DNA of 64,000 bases from DASXKD01 sp963762735 (GTDB taxonomy: Bacteria; Actinomycetota; Actinomycetes; Streptosporangiales; Streptosporangiaceae). Each line of letters begins with the position of its first letter. The stretch's first letter is position 1. The notes beneath the pieces were generated by a model. It ran no database searches, was not told the DNA's origin, and was given only the letters and a program-made list of their open reading frames with translations. Positions 32,738 through 42,832 of this stretch are shown here, piece after piece. Where the stretch lies: assembly GCA_963762735.1 (NCBI GenBank), contig CAVXMG010000030.1, forward strand, positions 1-64,000. The letters run 5' to 3'. Made by a program: the position numbers and the translations under genes.

Positions 32738-34688
32738 ATGAGACGGTTCGCCGGCGCCGCGCTGGCCTCCGGCTTCGCGATCTCCGCGCTGGCTCCCCTG
32801 ACGATCCTGACCGGGCCCGCTGGCGCGGCCGGGCGTGCCACCGCGGCGCCGGGCAGCACTGCCACGGCGACCCCGTCGCGTCGGGTCGCCGACCACGTCG
32901 CGGCCGGCCAAGCCGCCGACCGGGCAGCCGGTAGCCCCACCGACGCAGCAAGCGGCCCCACCCGGGCCGCCGGCCCCGGTCCCCGGCATGCCCGAACCGT
33001 CCGCGAACTGCCTGTCACAGCGTGGCCGAACGCACCTGACCAGCGAGCCGTGGGCGCAGCGGGCACTGGACTTCAGCAGCGTGTGGGACCTCACCAGGGG
33101 CCAGCACATCACGGTGGCGGTCGTGGACAGCGGCATCGACTACACGCCCCAGCTTGCGGGCAGGGTGAGCCGCGTCGACCTGACCGGCGGGAACGGCGAG
33201 GACTGCCTTCCGCACGGCACGATCGTGGCGAGCATCATCGCGGCCAGCGACGCGCGGGCGAAAGGGATCCCGTTCTACGGGGTGGCACCCGCGGCGCACA
33301 TTCTCTCGATCCGGGTTCAGCAGCAGGAGGGCACGAGCGGCCAGACCGACGCACAGCGCAGGAAGACGCTCGCGGACATCGCCAACGGCATCCGTTACGC
33401 GGTCGTCAAGCACGCGAAGGTCATCAACGTGTCCATTCAGGTGTCGGCCAGCTACCGGGCCCTGCGCTCGGCCGTCGCGTTCGCGCTGCACCGCGACGTC
33501 GTCGTGGTCGCCGCGGCCGGCAACGACGACTTGGGCGGCGGGCCGGGGCCGTTCTACCCGGCGAGCTACCCCGGTGTGCTTTCGGTCAACGCCGTCGATG
33601 AGTCCGGGCAACTGGCCGGCTTCGACGTCAACCGCACCCCGGTCTCGGTGACCGCGCCCGGTGTGGATGTCGCCAGCGACTACCCCGGCGGGTTCGACCC
33701 CTCAAGCAAAGGAACGAGCTTCGCGACGGCGTTCGTCTCCGGGGAAGCGGCCCTGGTGCGCGCGGCCTACCCGCGGATGCCGGCCGCGCAGGTGGTACGC
33801 CGGATCATCGCGACCGCGGCGGGCCGCACCGGGGCGCACACCGGTGAAGGGATGATCAATCCGGTGCAGGCGGTCACCGCGGTGCTGCCGCCGCACCCGG
33901 CCACCTCGGCCCCGGCGCACCTGGTGCCGGTCCCGCGGCCCCGTGCGGTGAACACCTACACCCGCACGGTAGCCCTGTCGGTCACCGCCGGGGCCCTGCT
34001 GACCGCGGCCCTGGTCGCGATCGGCGCGGTCGTCATCCCCCAAGGGCGCCGCCGCCACTGGCGCCCCGGCCGGCTCGCCCCGGCTCCGGCCCCGTCCCCG
34101 CCCCTGATTGGGGCGCCAGAGGCTGACTCCGGCGCGGACAGAACTCCGCGCCGGAGTCACCCTCTGCCACCCACGAATGGCCGACCGCCCGGGACCCCCG
34201 GATTGCCGGATCCTGGCGCCAAGCACGGCCCCGGGGCCCGCTCCTCACCCAGTCAGCTCCCTGCCGATGTGCTGCCCCCGGTCGCCTACGGACCAGTCCC
34301 TGCCGAGCCTGACCAGCTACCCCTGGCCGCGCCGTCTCCGGCGCCCAGCCAGCTCCCCGACGTACTGCCACCCGTCGCCTACGCCGTGCTGCCCACCGAG
34401 CTTGATCAGCCGCTCGGGGCCACGCCGCCTCCCGCGCTCAGCGAGTTCCCTGCGGACGTCCGCTCCCCCGCGGCGCCCGGCGCACCTCCACTGGCGGAAC
34501 CACCCGTCTCCCCGGAACCACTTCCCGCTACCACACCACCCCCTGCTGCAGGCCAGCCCCCCGCCGACGTCCCGTCTCCCACCGAGCCCGGCCAGGCCGT
34601 TCTGTCCCAGCCGCAGCCACCCCCATCCGCCACGCGGCCCACGGCCCCCCGGTCACCGGGCGCACGACATCGCCGACGCCGCAAATGA
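32738..34688 (+). CDS. mycP: mycosin, T7SS subtilisin-like protease, with frameshift after signal peptide
   Basis: Membrane-anchored serine protease of the ESX machine. ATG 32738 follows GGGAGG and starts a signal peptide (RRFAGAALASGFAISALAP); about 100-150 nt later the coding signal moves to the next frame (Pro-rich PPTGQPVAPPTQ linker), so one extra base lies near 32840-32890. Catalytic triad: Asp (codon 33126, VAVVDSGIDY), His (33213, CLPHGTIVAS) and Ser (33717, GTSFATAFVSG). One C-terminal transmembrane helix (VTAGALLTAALVAIGAVVI) follows. Beyond it is an unusual 220-residue Pro-rich cytosolic tail with repeated LPxDVLPPVAY units; typical mycosins stop soon after the helix. Convergent with eccC. 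Confidence 0.9.
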
Positions 34689-34711
34689 ACGCGCCACCCG
34701 TGGGCCGCGGG

Positions 34712-34759
34712 CCCGGTGGTGTGGCAGCTGGGGTCCTGGCCAGCTGCCACACTGCCGGG
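34712..34759. terminator. strong bidirectional hairpin between mycP and eccC
   Basis: Perfect 13-bp arms GTGTGGCAGCTGG (34719-34731) and CCAGCTGCCACAC (34740-34752) with an 8-nt loop, extended by CCCGG/CCGGG (34712-34716, 34755-34759) across a small internal loop. It lies exactly between the convergent stops of mycP and eccC. Confidence 0.85.
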
Positions 34760-34791
34760 TCGGGGCCCTGCCCACCCTGGCACCGCCAGAT

Positions 34792-37700
34792 CTAGCGCCG
34801 GCCGGCGGCTTGGGGAGCAGCGGCGAAGGCGGTTTGGACGAGCAAGGGGTCGGCGCGGCGGGTGGCTAGGTAGCCACGGCCGGGGGGAAGAGTTTGCGGT
34901 TTGACCCCGAAGATCGGGCCTTCGTCTTTGCTGGCTGACATGAGCAGGGCCGTCGAGCCCATCTCCCGCAGGCGCTGGATGACCGGCTCGAACATGGCGC
35001 GGCCAGCGCCGCCTGCGGATCGTGCCAGGACCAGGTGCAGGCCGATCTCCCTGGCCTGCGGCAGCAGGTCCACCAGGGGCAGCAGCGGGTTGGTGGCGCC
35101 GGCCACCAGGTCGTAGTCGTCCACGATGACGAACAGGTCAGAGCCGCGCCACCAGGACCGGTTGCGCAGTTGGTCGGCCGTGAGGTCGGCGGGAGGCAGC
35201 CGGGTGATCAGCGCCTCGCGGGCATCGTTGAGCAGCGTCCCGGCGGCAGCCGAGGACGGGGCATAGCCGATCCGGTGCTCGGTGTCGGCCGCGTCGAGCA
35301 GCGACCGCCGGTAGTCCACGATGATGAGCCGCGCCTGGTCCAGCGAGTACCGCGTCACGATCCCGTCGGCGATCAGGTGCAGCAGGTTGGATTTGCCGGT
35401 CTCGGTGTCGCCGAGCACCAGGAAATGCGGGTCGGCCGCGAAATCGAGGAACACCGGCGAGAGCGTGGCCTCGTCCACGGCGAACGGCAGCCGGGTGCCG
35501 GTCTCGGCCGGGCCGGGCAGTTCCGCCACGGAGAATCCGCCGGGCAGCAGCCGTACCCCGGGGGCCCGGGGGCCCGGCCATGCGGTGGCGACGGTCTCGG
35601 TGAGCTTGCGCACGGCGTCGGCCAGGCTGGCGGCGTCCGGCTGGCCGTCGATGCGCGGCAGCGCGGTGAGGAAATGCAGGCCGTCCCTGGTCAGCCCGCG
35701 GCCCGGCGAACGCTCGGGGATGTTGGCGGCCAGCGCGCGGCCCATCTCCGACTCATACGGGTCGCCGAGGCGCAGTTCGAACCTGGTGCCGAGCAGGTCC
35801 CTGATCGCCGGCCGGAACTCCGACCACTTGTTGGTCGCCGCCACCACGTGAATGCCGTAGCCGAGGCCGCGCGCGGCAAGCGCGGTGATGTCGAGTTCCA
35901 GCTGCTCGTATTCCTGCCGCAGGGTGAGCCATCCGTCGACCACGAGGAAGACGTCACCGAACCCGTCGCCGGCGATCTCCCCGCTCGCCCGCATGGCCCG
36001 GTAGGCCGCGATGGACTCGATGCCGCGCTCGGCAAACTCCTGCTCCCGGCGTTCCAGGATCGCCCGGACCTCCGCGACCGTGCGCCGGACCCGCTCGGCC
36101 TGCAGCCGGGTCGCCACGCCGCCCACGTGCGGCAGCCCGGTCAGTGCGCCGAGGCTCCCGCCGCCGAAGTCCAGGCAGTAGCACTGGATCTCCTGCGGGG
36201 TGTGCAACAGCGCGAGCGAGCAGATCAGCGTGCGCAGCAGGGTGGACTTGCCACTTTGCGGCGCGCCGGCCACGCCGACGTTCCCCGCCGCCCCGGACAG
36301 GTCGGCCCACAGCGGGTCCCGGCGCTGCTCGTAGGGCCGGTCGACGATCCCGGCGACCGCACGCAACTTGCCGCGCCACCGCCAGCCGTCGGTGGTGCAG
36401 CCGAGCAGCGGGGTGATGGACAGCGGCGGCAGCAACTGGTCGATCGTCGGCGGCAGATCCAGCGGCGGCAGCCAGATCTGGTGGGCCTGCGGGCCCTCCC
36501 CGGCCAGCTGGCGGATCACGACCTCGAACAGGCTCTGGCCAGGCCTGGCGGGCTGCTCGCCGTCGTCCGCCGCCGCCAGCGCTGCCACCGTGGCCGCTGG
36601 CTTCGGCACCACCTTGGGCTTGACGTACCCGGGGCTGTACGGCACGACCATCGGCCGGATCTGCCACGGCGACGCCGAGGCGCCCGGAGCGAAGTCCGGC
36701 TCGCCGCCCGACGGCCCGGACACGTAGGCGGCCTTGAACCGGGTCATCTCGGTCGCCTCGGTCTTCAGGTAACCGCTGCCCGGCCGGGACGGCAGCTCGT
36801 AGGCGTCCGGTACGCCGAGCACGATCCTGGACTCCGCGGCGGAGTAGGTGCGCAGCCCGATCCGGTAGGAGAGCTGGGTGTCCAGGCCGCGGAGCCGGCC
36901 CTCCTCCAGCCGCTGCGAGGCCAGCAGCAGGTGCACGCCGAGCGACCGGCCGACCCGGCCGATCATCACGAACAGGTCGATGAACTCCGGCTTGGCCGCG
37001 AGCAGCTCGGAGAACTCATCCAGCACGATGAACAGCGTCGGCAGCGGCGCCAGCTTGGCGCCCCGCTCCCGGTCGCGCTCGTAGTCACGCAGCGACGCGT
37101 AGTTGCCCGCGGCACGCAGCAGCTCCTGGCGCCGGACGATCTCACCGTGCAGGGCGTCCCGCATCCGGTCGACCAGCGGCAGTTCCTCCTCCAGGTTGGT
37201 GATCACCGCAGAGACGTGGTTCAGCCGCTCCAGCCCGAGGAATGTCGCGCCGCCCTTGAAGTCGACCAGCACGAAGTTGAGGATCTCCGGGGAGTGGGTG
37301 AGCGCCAGGCCAAGCACCAGCGTCCGCAGCAGCTCTGACTTGCCCGAGCCGGTCGCCCCGATGATCAGCCCGTGCGGCCCCATGCCGCCCTGCGCGGACT
37401 CCTTGATGTCCAGCTCGACCGGCTGGCCGCCGGCATCCAGGCCCACCGGCACGCGCAGCCGGTTCCGTGCCGCCCGGGCCCGCCACAAGCTGCCTGCCTG
37501 CAGTGCTTCCGGATCGTCGAGGCCGAGCAGCGTGGTGAGCGTGGTGTTCACCGCCAGCGCGTCCTCGCCAAGCGCCGTGCCGCCCGCCGGGCGCAGCGGC
37601 GCGAGCTGCCGGGCAAGCGCCTCGGACTCGGGGACCGAGAGCCGGTCGGCCGCACCAACCTGTGCGGACACATCGGCCCCGGTACGGTCCCTGGAGATCA

Positions 37701-38808
37701 TTTCGATACGGCCGCCCGCCACCCGCAGCCGCAGCACGGAGCCGTCCGCCGTGGCGGGCACCCGGCCGGACAGGTCGAAGATGGTGGCGCCATCCACGCC
37801 GTCGCCGCCAAGCTGGTCACCGTAGCCGCCGGGGACACCGTCGATGATCACCACGTGGTACGGCAGCGAGCAGTCCGCCTTGCCAGGAGTGAACCTGGGC
37901 CGGCCGGAGAACTCCGGGCCGAGCATGGCCTCGAGCTGCGCCAGGGCGGGCGCCATCAGGCGGACCGGGCCCGCCGCATCCCGCTCGGTCGGGTGCATGT
38001 TGTGCGGCAGCCATTTGACCCATCCCCACCGGGCGATCCGGTCCGGCGAGGCGCACACGCAGATCCGCACGTCGTCCGGTGAGTGGAACACCGCGATCTG
38101 GGCGATCATCGCCCGGACCATGGCGGCCGCCTCCTCGGCATCGCCGGAGAGGACCACCCGGCTGAACGCCCGCAGCGAGATCCCGACCGGCAGGCCGGGC
38201 TGCCTGGCATGCGCCCTGACGAACCTGCGCAGCGCACCGGCACACAGCGGGTCCAGGTCTTCGACCGGTTTGGTCTGCGGCGGGATGAGCCGCACCGCGA
38301 GGTGCTGGGTGCCGGTGCCGAGGCGGACGCTGCCGAAATCGTCGTCGGACGGCCGCCGTTCCCACACCCGGGCAAGGTCGCTGCCGGTGACCAGCCAGCG
38401 CAGCTCGCTGGGCTCAGGGCTGGCCCATTCCAGTGCCTCCCGCTGCGCGGCCGCGACCCGGCGGACCTTGCGCCGCACCTGGCCGAGGTAACGCAGGTAG
38501 TCGCGGCGCAGCCCGTTCAGCTTGATCTTGCGGTCGCCGCGGCCGCGGGCCATCTGGCCCATCGCCATGCCGCCCATGCCAAGGCCGAGCGCACCGCCGC
38601 CCACCCACCGGAGCGCGCCTGAGCCGGTGCCCGACATCATCGCGACCATGCCGAACGTCATCGCCAGCATCGGCAGGTACGTGAGCATCTGCTGGAGCGA
38701 GTCGCCGGCGACTTCCGGTATCTCCGGCGGTGGCTCAAGGACGACCTCGCCGTGGGGCAGGTCCGGCCCTTCGCGGCGCTCCCGCCGCCGGACGATGACC
38801 GTGCTCAC
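34792..38808 (-). CDS. eccC: T7SS FtsK/SpoIIIE-type ATPase EccC (single chain)
   Basis: Motor of the ESX machine: binds substrates and drives export. 1338 residues, so the EccCa and EccCb parts are fused, as in most non-mycobacterial systems. Two transmembrane helices near residues 40-80 (MLTYLPMLAMTFGMVAMM, WVGGGALGLGMGGMAMG), a domain of unknown function, then three ATPase domains with Walker A lysines at about residues 490 (IGATGSGKSELL), 854 (GAPQSGKSTLL) and 1139 (GDTETGKSNLL). Walker B of domain 1 is LFIVLDEF. GTG 38808 has GGAAGG 7 nt upstream. Transcribed divergently from eccD, convergent with mycP. Confidence 0.96.
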   Translation of the reverse strand: MSTVIVRRRERREGPDLPHGEVVLEPPPEIPEVAGDSLQQMLTYLPMLAMTFGMVAMMSGTGSGALRWVGGGALGLGMGGMAMGQMARGRGDRKIKLNGLRRDYLRYLGQVRRKVRRVAAAQREALEWASPEPSELRWLVTGSDLARVWERRPSDDDFGSVRLGTGTQHLAVRLIPPQTKPVEDLDPLCAGALRRFVRAHARQPGLPVGISLRAFSRVVLSGDAEEAAAMVRAMIAQIAVFHSPDDVRICVCASPDRIARWGWVKWLPHNMHPTERDAAGPVRLMAPALAQLEAMLGPEFSGRPRFTPGKADCSLPYHVVIIDGVPGGYGDQLGGDGVDGATIFDLSGRVPATADGSVLRLRVAGGRIEMISRDRTGADVSAQVGAADRLSVPESEALARQLAPLRPAGGTALGEDALAVNTTLTTLLGLDDPEALQAGSLWRARAARNRLRVPVGLDAGGQPVELDIKESAQGGMGPHGLIIGATGSGKSELLRTLVLGLALTHSPEILNFVLVDFKGGATFLGLERLNHVSAVITNLEEELPLVDRMRDALHGEIVRRQELLRAAGNYASLRDYERDRERGAKLAPLPTLFIVLDEFSELLAAKPEFIDLFVMIGRVGRSLGVHLLLASQRLEEGRLRGLDTQLSYRIGLRTYSAAESRIVLGVPDAYELPSRPGSGYLKTEATEMTRFKAAYVSGPSGGEPDFAPGASASPWQIRPMVVPYSPGYVKPKVVPKPAATVAALAAADDGEQPARPGQSLFEVVIRQLAGEGPQAHQIWLPPLDLPPTIDQLLPPLSITPLLGCTTDGWRWRGKLRAVAGIVDRPYEQRRDPLWADLSGAAGNVGVAGAPQSGKSTLLRTLICSLALLHTPQEIQCYCLDFGGGSLGALTGLPHVGGVATRLQAERVRRTVAEVRAILERREQEFAERGIESIAAYRAMRASGEIAGDGFGDVFLVVDGWLTLRQEYEQLELDITALAARGLGYGIHVVAATNKWSEFRPAIRDLLGTRFELRLGDPYESEMGRALAANIPERSPGRGLTRDGLHFLTALPRIDGQPDAASLADAVRKLTETVATAWPGPRAPGVRLLPGGFSVAELPGPAETGTRLPFAVDEATLSPVFLDFAADPHFLVLGDTETGKSNLLHLIADGIVTRYSLDQARLIIVDYRRSLLDAADTEHRIGYAPSSAAAGTLLNDAREALITRLPPADLTADQLRNRSWWRGSDLFVIVDDYDLVAGATNPLLPLVDLLPQAREIGLHLVLARSAGGAGRAMFEPVIQRLREMGSTALLMSASKDEGPIFGVKPQTLPPGRGYLATRRADPLLVQTAFAAAPQAAGRR

Positions 38809-38937
38809 CGCTCGCCTTCCTGCTCACCCAGGCACGAGTCACCGCCATGCGGTCCCGCTCCGCCTCGTCCCGGAAACGATCCATCCCGGTTGGTGCGATT
38901 CGCATACTATTGCCGACGACCTGCCCGAGGGAGCGAC
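38809..38937. promoter_or_regulatory. divergent eccC/eccD promoter region
   Basis: The gap between the eccC start and the eccD leader. Rightward, TACTAT at 38905-38910 is a good -10 box but I see no matching -35. Leftward, only the eccC ribosome binding site is clear. No operator palindrome was found. Confidence 0.35.
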
Positions 38938-38967
38938 ATGAACGTCGTGCCAGAGGTACGCAGATGA
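38938..38967 (+). CDS. 9-codon leader ORF coupled to eccD
   Basis: ATG 38938 follows GAGGGAG and reads MNVVPEVRR before TGA at 38965-38967, which overlaps the eccD start (ATGA). eccD also has its own GAGGT site within the mini-ORF, so coupling would modulate rather than be essential. Second of several such mini-ORFs in this window. Confidence 0.45.
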   Translation: MNVVPEVRR

Positions 38968-40356
38968 GTGCCGGCTCCGCCAGCGGAGCGGATACCTGCC
39001 GGGTCACCGTGGTCGGGCCGGGCCGGCGGGTGGACCTCGCACTCCCCGCCCGCATCCCGTTCGCCGAGTTGTTCCCTGCGGTTGCCGACTACGCCGGGCT
39101 GGACGCTGGCGCCGCCCGCCAGGCGCCGGCCGGGTGGGTGCTGCAGCGGCTCGGCCAGGCGCCGTTCCCGCTGGAGACGACCCCGCTGCAGGCGGGCCTG
39201 CGCGATGGCGAGCTGATCTACCTGCGGCCACGCGAGGAGCAACTGCCCGAGCTCGCGTTCGACGACGTGGCCGACGTCATCGCCTCCGGCATCGGCGAGC
39301 GGCCGGATCGATGGGGCCCGGTGGAAACCCGCCGCACCGCGCTCGGCGCCGCGGCCCTGGCGCTCACCGGCGGGGCGGCCGCGCTGCTGCTTTCCGGACC
39401 ACCTTGGGCCGATGCCGCGGTGGCCGCGGGGATTCTCACGGTGCTGCTGCTCGCCGGGGCCGCCGCGGCCTCCCGGGTGGCCGGGGACGCCGGTGCGGCC
39501 ACCGTGCTCGGCTATCTCGCGCTGCCGCTGGCGTTCCTCGGCGGCATGCTCGGGGCGGCCGGCCACGCGCCCCTGGCGCACTTCGGCGCGCTGGAACTGC
39601 TGTCCGGGTTCGCCGCGGCGCTGCTCGCCGCCGCCCTGGCCGCGGTGGCGGTGGCCGACCGTGCGGGGCTGTTCCTCGGCGCGGCGGGCGCGGCGCTGCT
39701 CGGTGCCGGCGGGGCGTGGCTGGACTACGCGTTCGGCAGCGTCGGGCTCACCGGGGCCGCCGCCCTGATGGCCGCCCTGGCGCTGGGGCTCACCACGCTG
39801 ATCCCGGCCGCGGCGTTCCGCATCGGGCGGCTGATGCTGCCAGCCGGTACCCGCCGACGCCGACGAACTGCGGCGGGACACGCTCACCGTGCAGGGCAGC
39901 GAGGTGCTTGCCCGGACCGCGGCCGCCGACCGGGTGGTCACCGGCATGGTCTCGGGCATCGGCCTGGTCGGTGGCGCGGCCGCGGTGGCGCTCGCGCTCG
40001 GGCATGGCTGGCTGCCGCGGCTGATGTGCGGCGTGCTTGGCTGCGCGCTGCTGCTGCGCTCCAGGGTGTTCCACGGGCGGGCACAGCGCCTGTGGCTTCA
40101 GGTTCCCGGGTACGGCGGGCTTGTGCTGCTCGCGGTGGCCGCCGGGCACGGGAAGATGATCGCGATCACGCTCGTGCCACTGGCCGCCGGGGCGGCGATC
40201 CTGGTCGTCGCGGGCACCTGGCTGGCCGGGCACCGGCCGTCGCCGTTCTGGGGGCGCGCGGCGGAGATCGTCGACATGGTCCTGGTGATCGCGCTCGTGC
40301 CGCTCGCCCTTGGCGTGGCGGGCGTGTTCAGCGACATTCGCGGGCTGTCCGGCTGA
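38964..40356 (+). CDS. eccD: T7SS integral membrane protein EccD, one frameshift
   Basis: Pore-forming membrane subunit of the ESX machine. N-terminal ubiquitin-like domain (CRVTVVGPGRRVDLALPA, ELFPAVADYAGLD) of about 90 residues followed by about eleven hydrophobic helices. The frame changes at 39840-39843: removing one base there gives RLMLPPVPADADELRRDTLT and continues without a break into VQGSEVLARTAAADRVV and the last helices. Gene therefore spans both frames to TGA 40354-40356. All expected parts are present, so an extra base in the sequence is as likely as true damage. eccB begins 6 nt later. Confidence 0.9.
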
Positions 40357-40362
40357 GGCGCC

Positions 40363-41787
40363 ATGTTGCAGACCCGCAAGGACCTGCTGCAGGCGCACCG
40401 GCTGATGACCAGGCGCGCCGCGCTCGCGCTGCTGCAAGCCGAGCCGGACCCGCCGGACCAGCCGCTGCGGCGGCTGAACGTGGGGGCGTTCTGCAGCGTC
40501 CTCGTCGCCGGGATCGTGGCCGCCGTGTTCGGCATCTGGGGCCTGATCGCCCCCGGCCAGGCCGGGGGGCTGACGGCCCCGGACTCGCTGCTCATCGACC
40601 AGGCGACCGGTACCCCCTACATCCCGTGCCAGCACGGGAAGCTGTGCCCGGTGCTGAACTACGCCTCGGCCCGGCTGGCCCTGAACACCACCACCCCGAA
40701 CCAGCGGTCGGTCAGCCAGGCATCGCTCGCCCGCTACCCGCGCGGGCCGGAGATCGGAATTGCGGGCCTTCCGCCGCTGCCGGCTCGCGGCATGCTGGTC
40801 GGCCAGCCCTGGTCGGTCTGCGTCCAGACCGAATACAGCCAGGCCACCCTGGCCAGCCGCACCGTGACCACCCTGGTTGGCGGCCGGCGCGTGGGCGGCC
40901 GGCCAATGTCGCGCGGCGATGCGCTCGTGGTCGCGGCTGGGGGCGAGGACTGGCTGGTCTGGAACGGGGAGCGAATGCTGATCCCGGCCGCACAGCAGAC
41001 CGCCATCCTGACCGCCCTTGGCTTCGTGCAGACAGCGGAACAGGTACCGCTGTCCTGGCTGGACGCCTTCTCGCAGGGGCCCGACTTCGCCCCGCCGGCG
41101 ATCCCCGGATTCGGCCGGCCCGTGGCCCACGGCCCGGCTGGCGGCCCCGCCCGCACCGGCCAGGTGTTCGCCACCAGCCCGGGCGCGGCACAGTACTACG
41201 TGCTGACCAGGCAGGGCCTGGCTCCGGTCACAAGTACCGAGGCGAAGCTGCTCGACGCCGCCCCCGGCCAGGTGCCGCAGGGGACGGTGACCACGGCGCA
41301 GGCGGCCAGCCATCACGGCAGCCTCTCGGCGGACGGCATGCCGCCATCCATGCCGGTCCCGGCGGACCGGAACGTCAGCGCGCGCGTGCCGCTGTGCGTG
41401 GTGTACTCCGGGCCCGCCTCGACCGGGCCGCTGGCCGGGCAGGTGACGGTGGGCGGCCGGGTGCCCGCTGGCGGCCTGGCCACCGGGGGCGGCACGTACG
41501 TGAACCGGATCGCCATGAAGCCGGGCACCGGCGCGCTGGCCGCGGTGGTCCCTGCCCTCCCCTCGCCCTCCTCGGGCGTCGCGGCCAGCGGCCAGCGGCC
41601 GGACGTGACCAGTTACTTCCTGGTGACCGGCGGGGTCAGGTACGGGCTCGCTTCGCCGGGCGCCGCCGCCGTGCTCGGCTACGACCTGGCCACGGAGCAG
41701 ACCCTGGTGCCCGCGAGCGTGGTCGACCTGATCCCGCAGGGCCCGGCGCTCGATCCCGCCGCGGCCAGGGCCCGAGTTTCCGGCTGA
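40363..41787 (+). CDS. eccB: T7SS membrane protein EccB
   Basis: 474 residues, normal for EccB. Starts MLQTRKDLLQAHRLMTRRAA, the family's conserved cytosolic opening (R-x-Q-x-x-A-x-R-F-x-R region), then one transmembrane helix (about residues 43-65, FCSVLVAGIVAAVFGIWGLIAP) and a large outside domain with two Cys pairs (YIPCQHGKLCPVLNYASA; VCVQTEYS with PLCVVYSG) and the repeated strand motifs. Near the C-terminus VRYGLASPGAAAVLGYD matches the family's conserved end. Only 6 nt after eccD, so co-translated with it. Confidence 0.95.
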   Translation: MLQTRKDLLQAHRLMTRRAALALLQAEPDPPDQPLRRLNVGAFCSVLVAGIVAAVFGIWGLIAPGQAGGLTAPDSLLIDQATGTPYIPCQHGKLCPVLNYASARLALNTTTPNQRSVSQASLARYPRGPEIGIAGLPPLPARGMLVGQPWSVCVQTEYSQATLASRTVTTLVGGRRVGGRPMSRGDALVVAAGGEDWLVWNGERMLIPAAQQTAILTALGFVQTAEQVPLSWLDAFSQGPDFAPPAIPGFGRPVAHGPAGGPARTGQVFATSPGAAQYYVLTRQGLAPVTSTEAKLLDAAPGQVPQGTVTTAQAASHHGSLSADGMPPSMPVPADRNVSARVPLCVVYSGPASTGPLAGQVTVGGRVPAGGLATGGGTYVNRIAMKPGTGALAAVVPALPSPSSGVAASGQRPDVTSYFLVTGGVRYGLASPGAAAVLGYDLATEQTLVPASVVDLIPQGPALDPAAARARVSG

Positions 41788-42169
41788 CTATTACGAGTGA
41801 CGCTGAGTGCGCATATCGCAATGCGCAAAACGGCGGTTCAACAAGTAAACGACCGTTCAACGGCCGCCGTTATGTATGAAATTTTGATAACGCCCCGCGG
41901 TTAGTGCCGGCCGGGCCGGCGGAGCGCCGTGCAGGTCAGTCGTGGCGCCGCGGCGCGCGGCGCGCGGCGCACCGGAAGATTGCCGCCGGATCATGATTTG
42001 TGTTCCGGTTGACACCGGTTTCTGAGCCTGGATAGATACTGCACGGGATGCGCCCGGAGGCTGGCCAGCCGTCGCGCTCGGCCGGGCTTCGCCGCGCTGC
42101 GGGAGCAGGGACCTCAGCACGCAGAAGACGGAGCTTGGCAGAGAGATTACGGAACAGGGAGGTACTGCT
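41788..42169. other. gene-free gap before the Esx operon
   Basis: No gene seen. It contains a near-palindrome AACGGCCGCCGTT at about 41859-41871, a run of alternating GCGCGGC units near 41950, and a sigma-A-type promoter (separate entry). GC content is lower between 41790 and 41900 than in the neighbouring genes. Confidence 0.5.
42009..42038 (+). promoter_or_regulatory. sigma-A-type promoter of the Esx operon
   Basis: TTGACA at 42009-42014 and TAGATA at 42033-42038, spacing 18 bp, about 130 nt before the first Esx gene. It is the best canonical promoter in the window and would drive the esx pair and the downstream substrate gene. Confidence 0.6.
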
Positions 42170-42484
42170 ATGGCAGCCGAGTCTGCCGTTGACAGGGCAG
42201 CAATGGCCACCGCGGCAAAGCAGGTGGAAGACGCTGTCACCCAGGTTCGCGGGCAGCAGTCCCAGCTCGCGGGCTTCCACAGCGACCTGATGGCTGGCTG
42301 GCAAGGGGAGGCCGCCAGCGCATTCACCGCCGCTTACGAAGCCTTCAACGCCGACTTCACCCAGGTGATCAACGCGCTGCAGGAGTTCTACCCGAAGCTG
42401 ACCACGACGCGGTCCCGGTATGAGGCGAACGAGCAGGCGCTGACCTCAGCGTCCAACCGCGTCGCCGGCCAGATCAACCGCTGA
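42170..42484 (+). CDS. WXG100 protein (Esx family), first of pair
   Basis: 104-residue ESAT-6/CFP-10-type protein: two helices joined by the WxG turn (LMAGWQGEAASAF) and the C-terminal export signal YxxxE as YEANE. Secreted as a dimer through the T7SS. A strong AGGGAGGT site lies 6-7 nt before ATG 42170. Next gene follows after 40 nt and encodes its likely dimer partner. Which of the two corresponds to EsxA or EsxB cannot be decided from sequence alone, although the YxxxE signal is present in both. Confidence 0.93.
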   Translation: MAAESAVDRAAMATAAKQVEDAVTQVRGQQSQLAGFHSDLMAGWQGEAASAFTAAYEAFNADFTQVINALQEFYPKLTTTRSRYEANEQALTSASNRVAGQINR

Positions 42485-42524
42485 CGAGTCGGCCTGAGTC
42501 TCGACGGAACGGGAAGGACGAGAA

Positions 42525-42821
42525 ATGACGAGCGGCGATTACACCCGGGCCGTGTTCGGCTCGCTGGCACAAGGTGAGGCCGATTTCGCCCGTATCTACG
42601 CCCAGGTGCAGCAGACCACCCAGACCCTGGAGAGCCAGCTGAACTCCAGCCTGCACGCGTGGGACGGCCAGGCCAGGGAAGCGTACGCGGTGGCCAGGGC
42701 GAAGTGGCAGGCGGCCGAGGCGAACATGGCAGCGGTGCTCAACAACCTGCGCGTGGTGGCCGGTGAGGCGAACGTGAACTACCAGGCCACGGAGACGTCC
42801 AACGCCGGTCTGTGGGCCTGA
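42525..42821 (+). CDS. WXG100 protein (Esx family), second of pair
   Basis: 98 residues, helix-turn-helix with WxG as HAWDGQAREAYA and a C-terminal YxxxE-like YQATE. Same operon as the previous WXG100 gene; expected to form a heterodimer with it. GGAAGG lies 9 nt before ATG 42525. Its stop is close to the start of the large substrate gene (12 nt), so the three are co-translated. Confidence 0.93.
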   Translation: MTSGDYTRAVFGSLAQGEADFARIYAQVQQTTQTLESQLNSSLHAWDGQAREAYAVARAKWQAAEANMAAVLNNLRVVAGEANVNYQATETSNAGLWA

Positions 42822-42832
42822 GAGGCCTGTCG

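Noticed and set aside
35035..37338. 767-codon open frame on the plus strand across eccC
   Set aside because: Antisense shadow; low-complexity Arg/Gln/Val translation and no start signal, whereas eccC carries three intact ATPase motifs.
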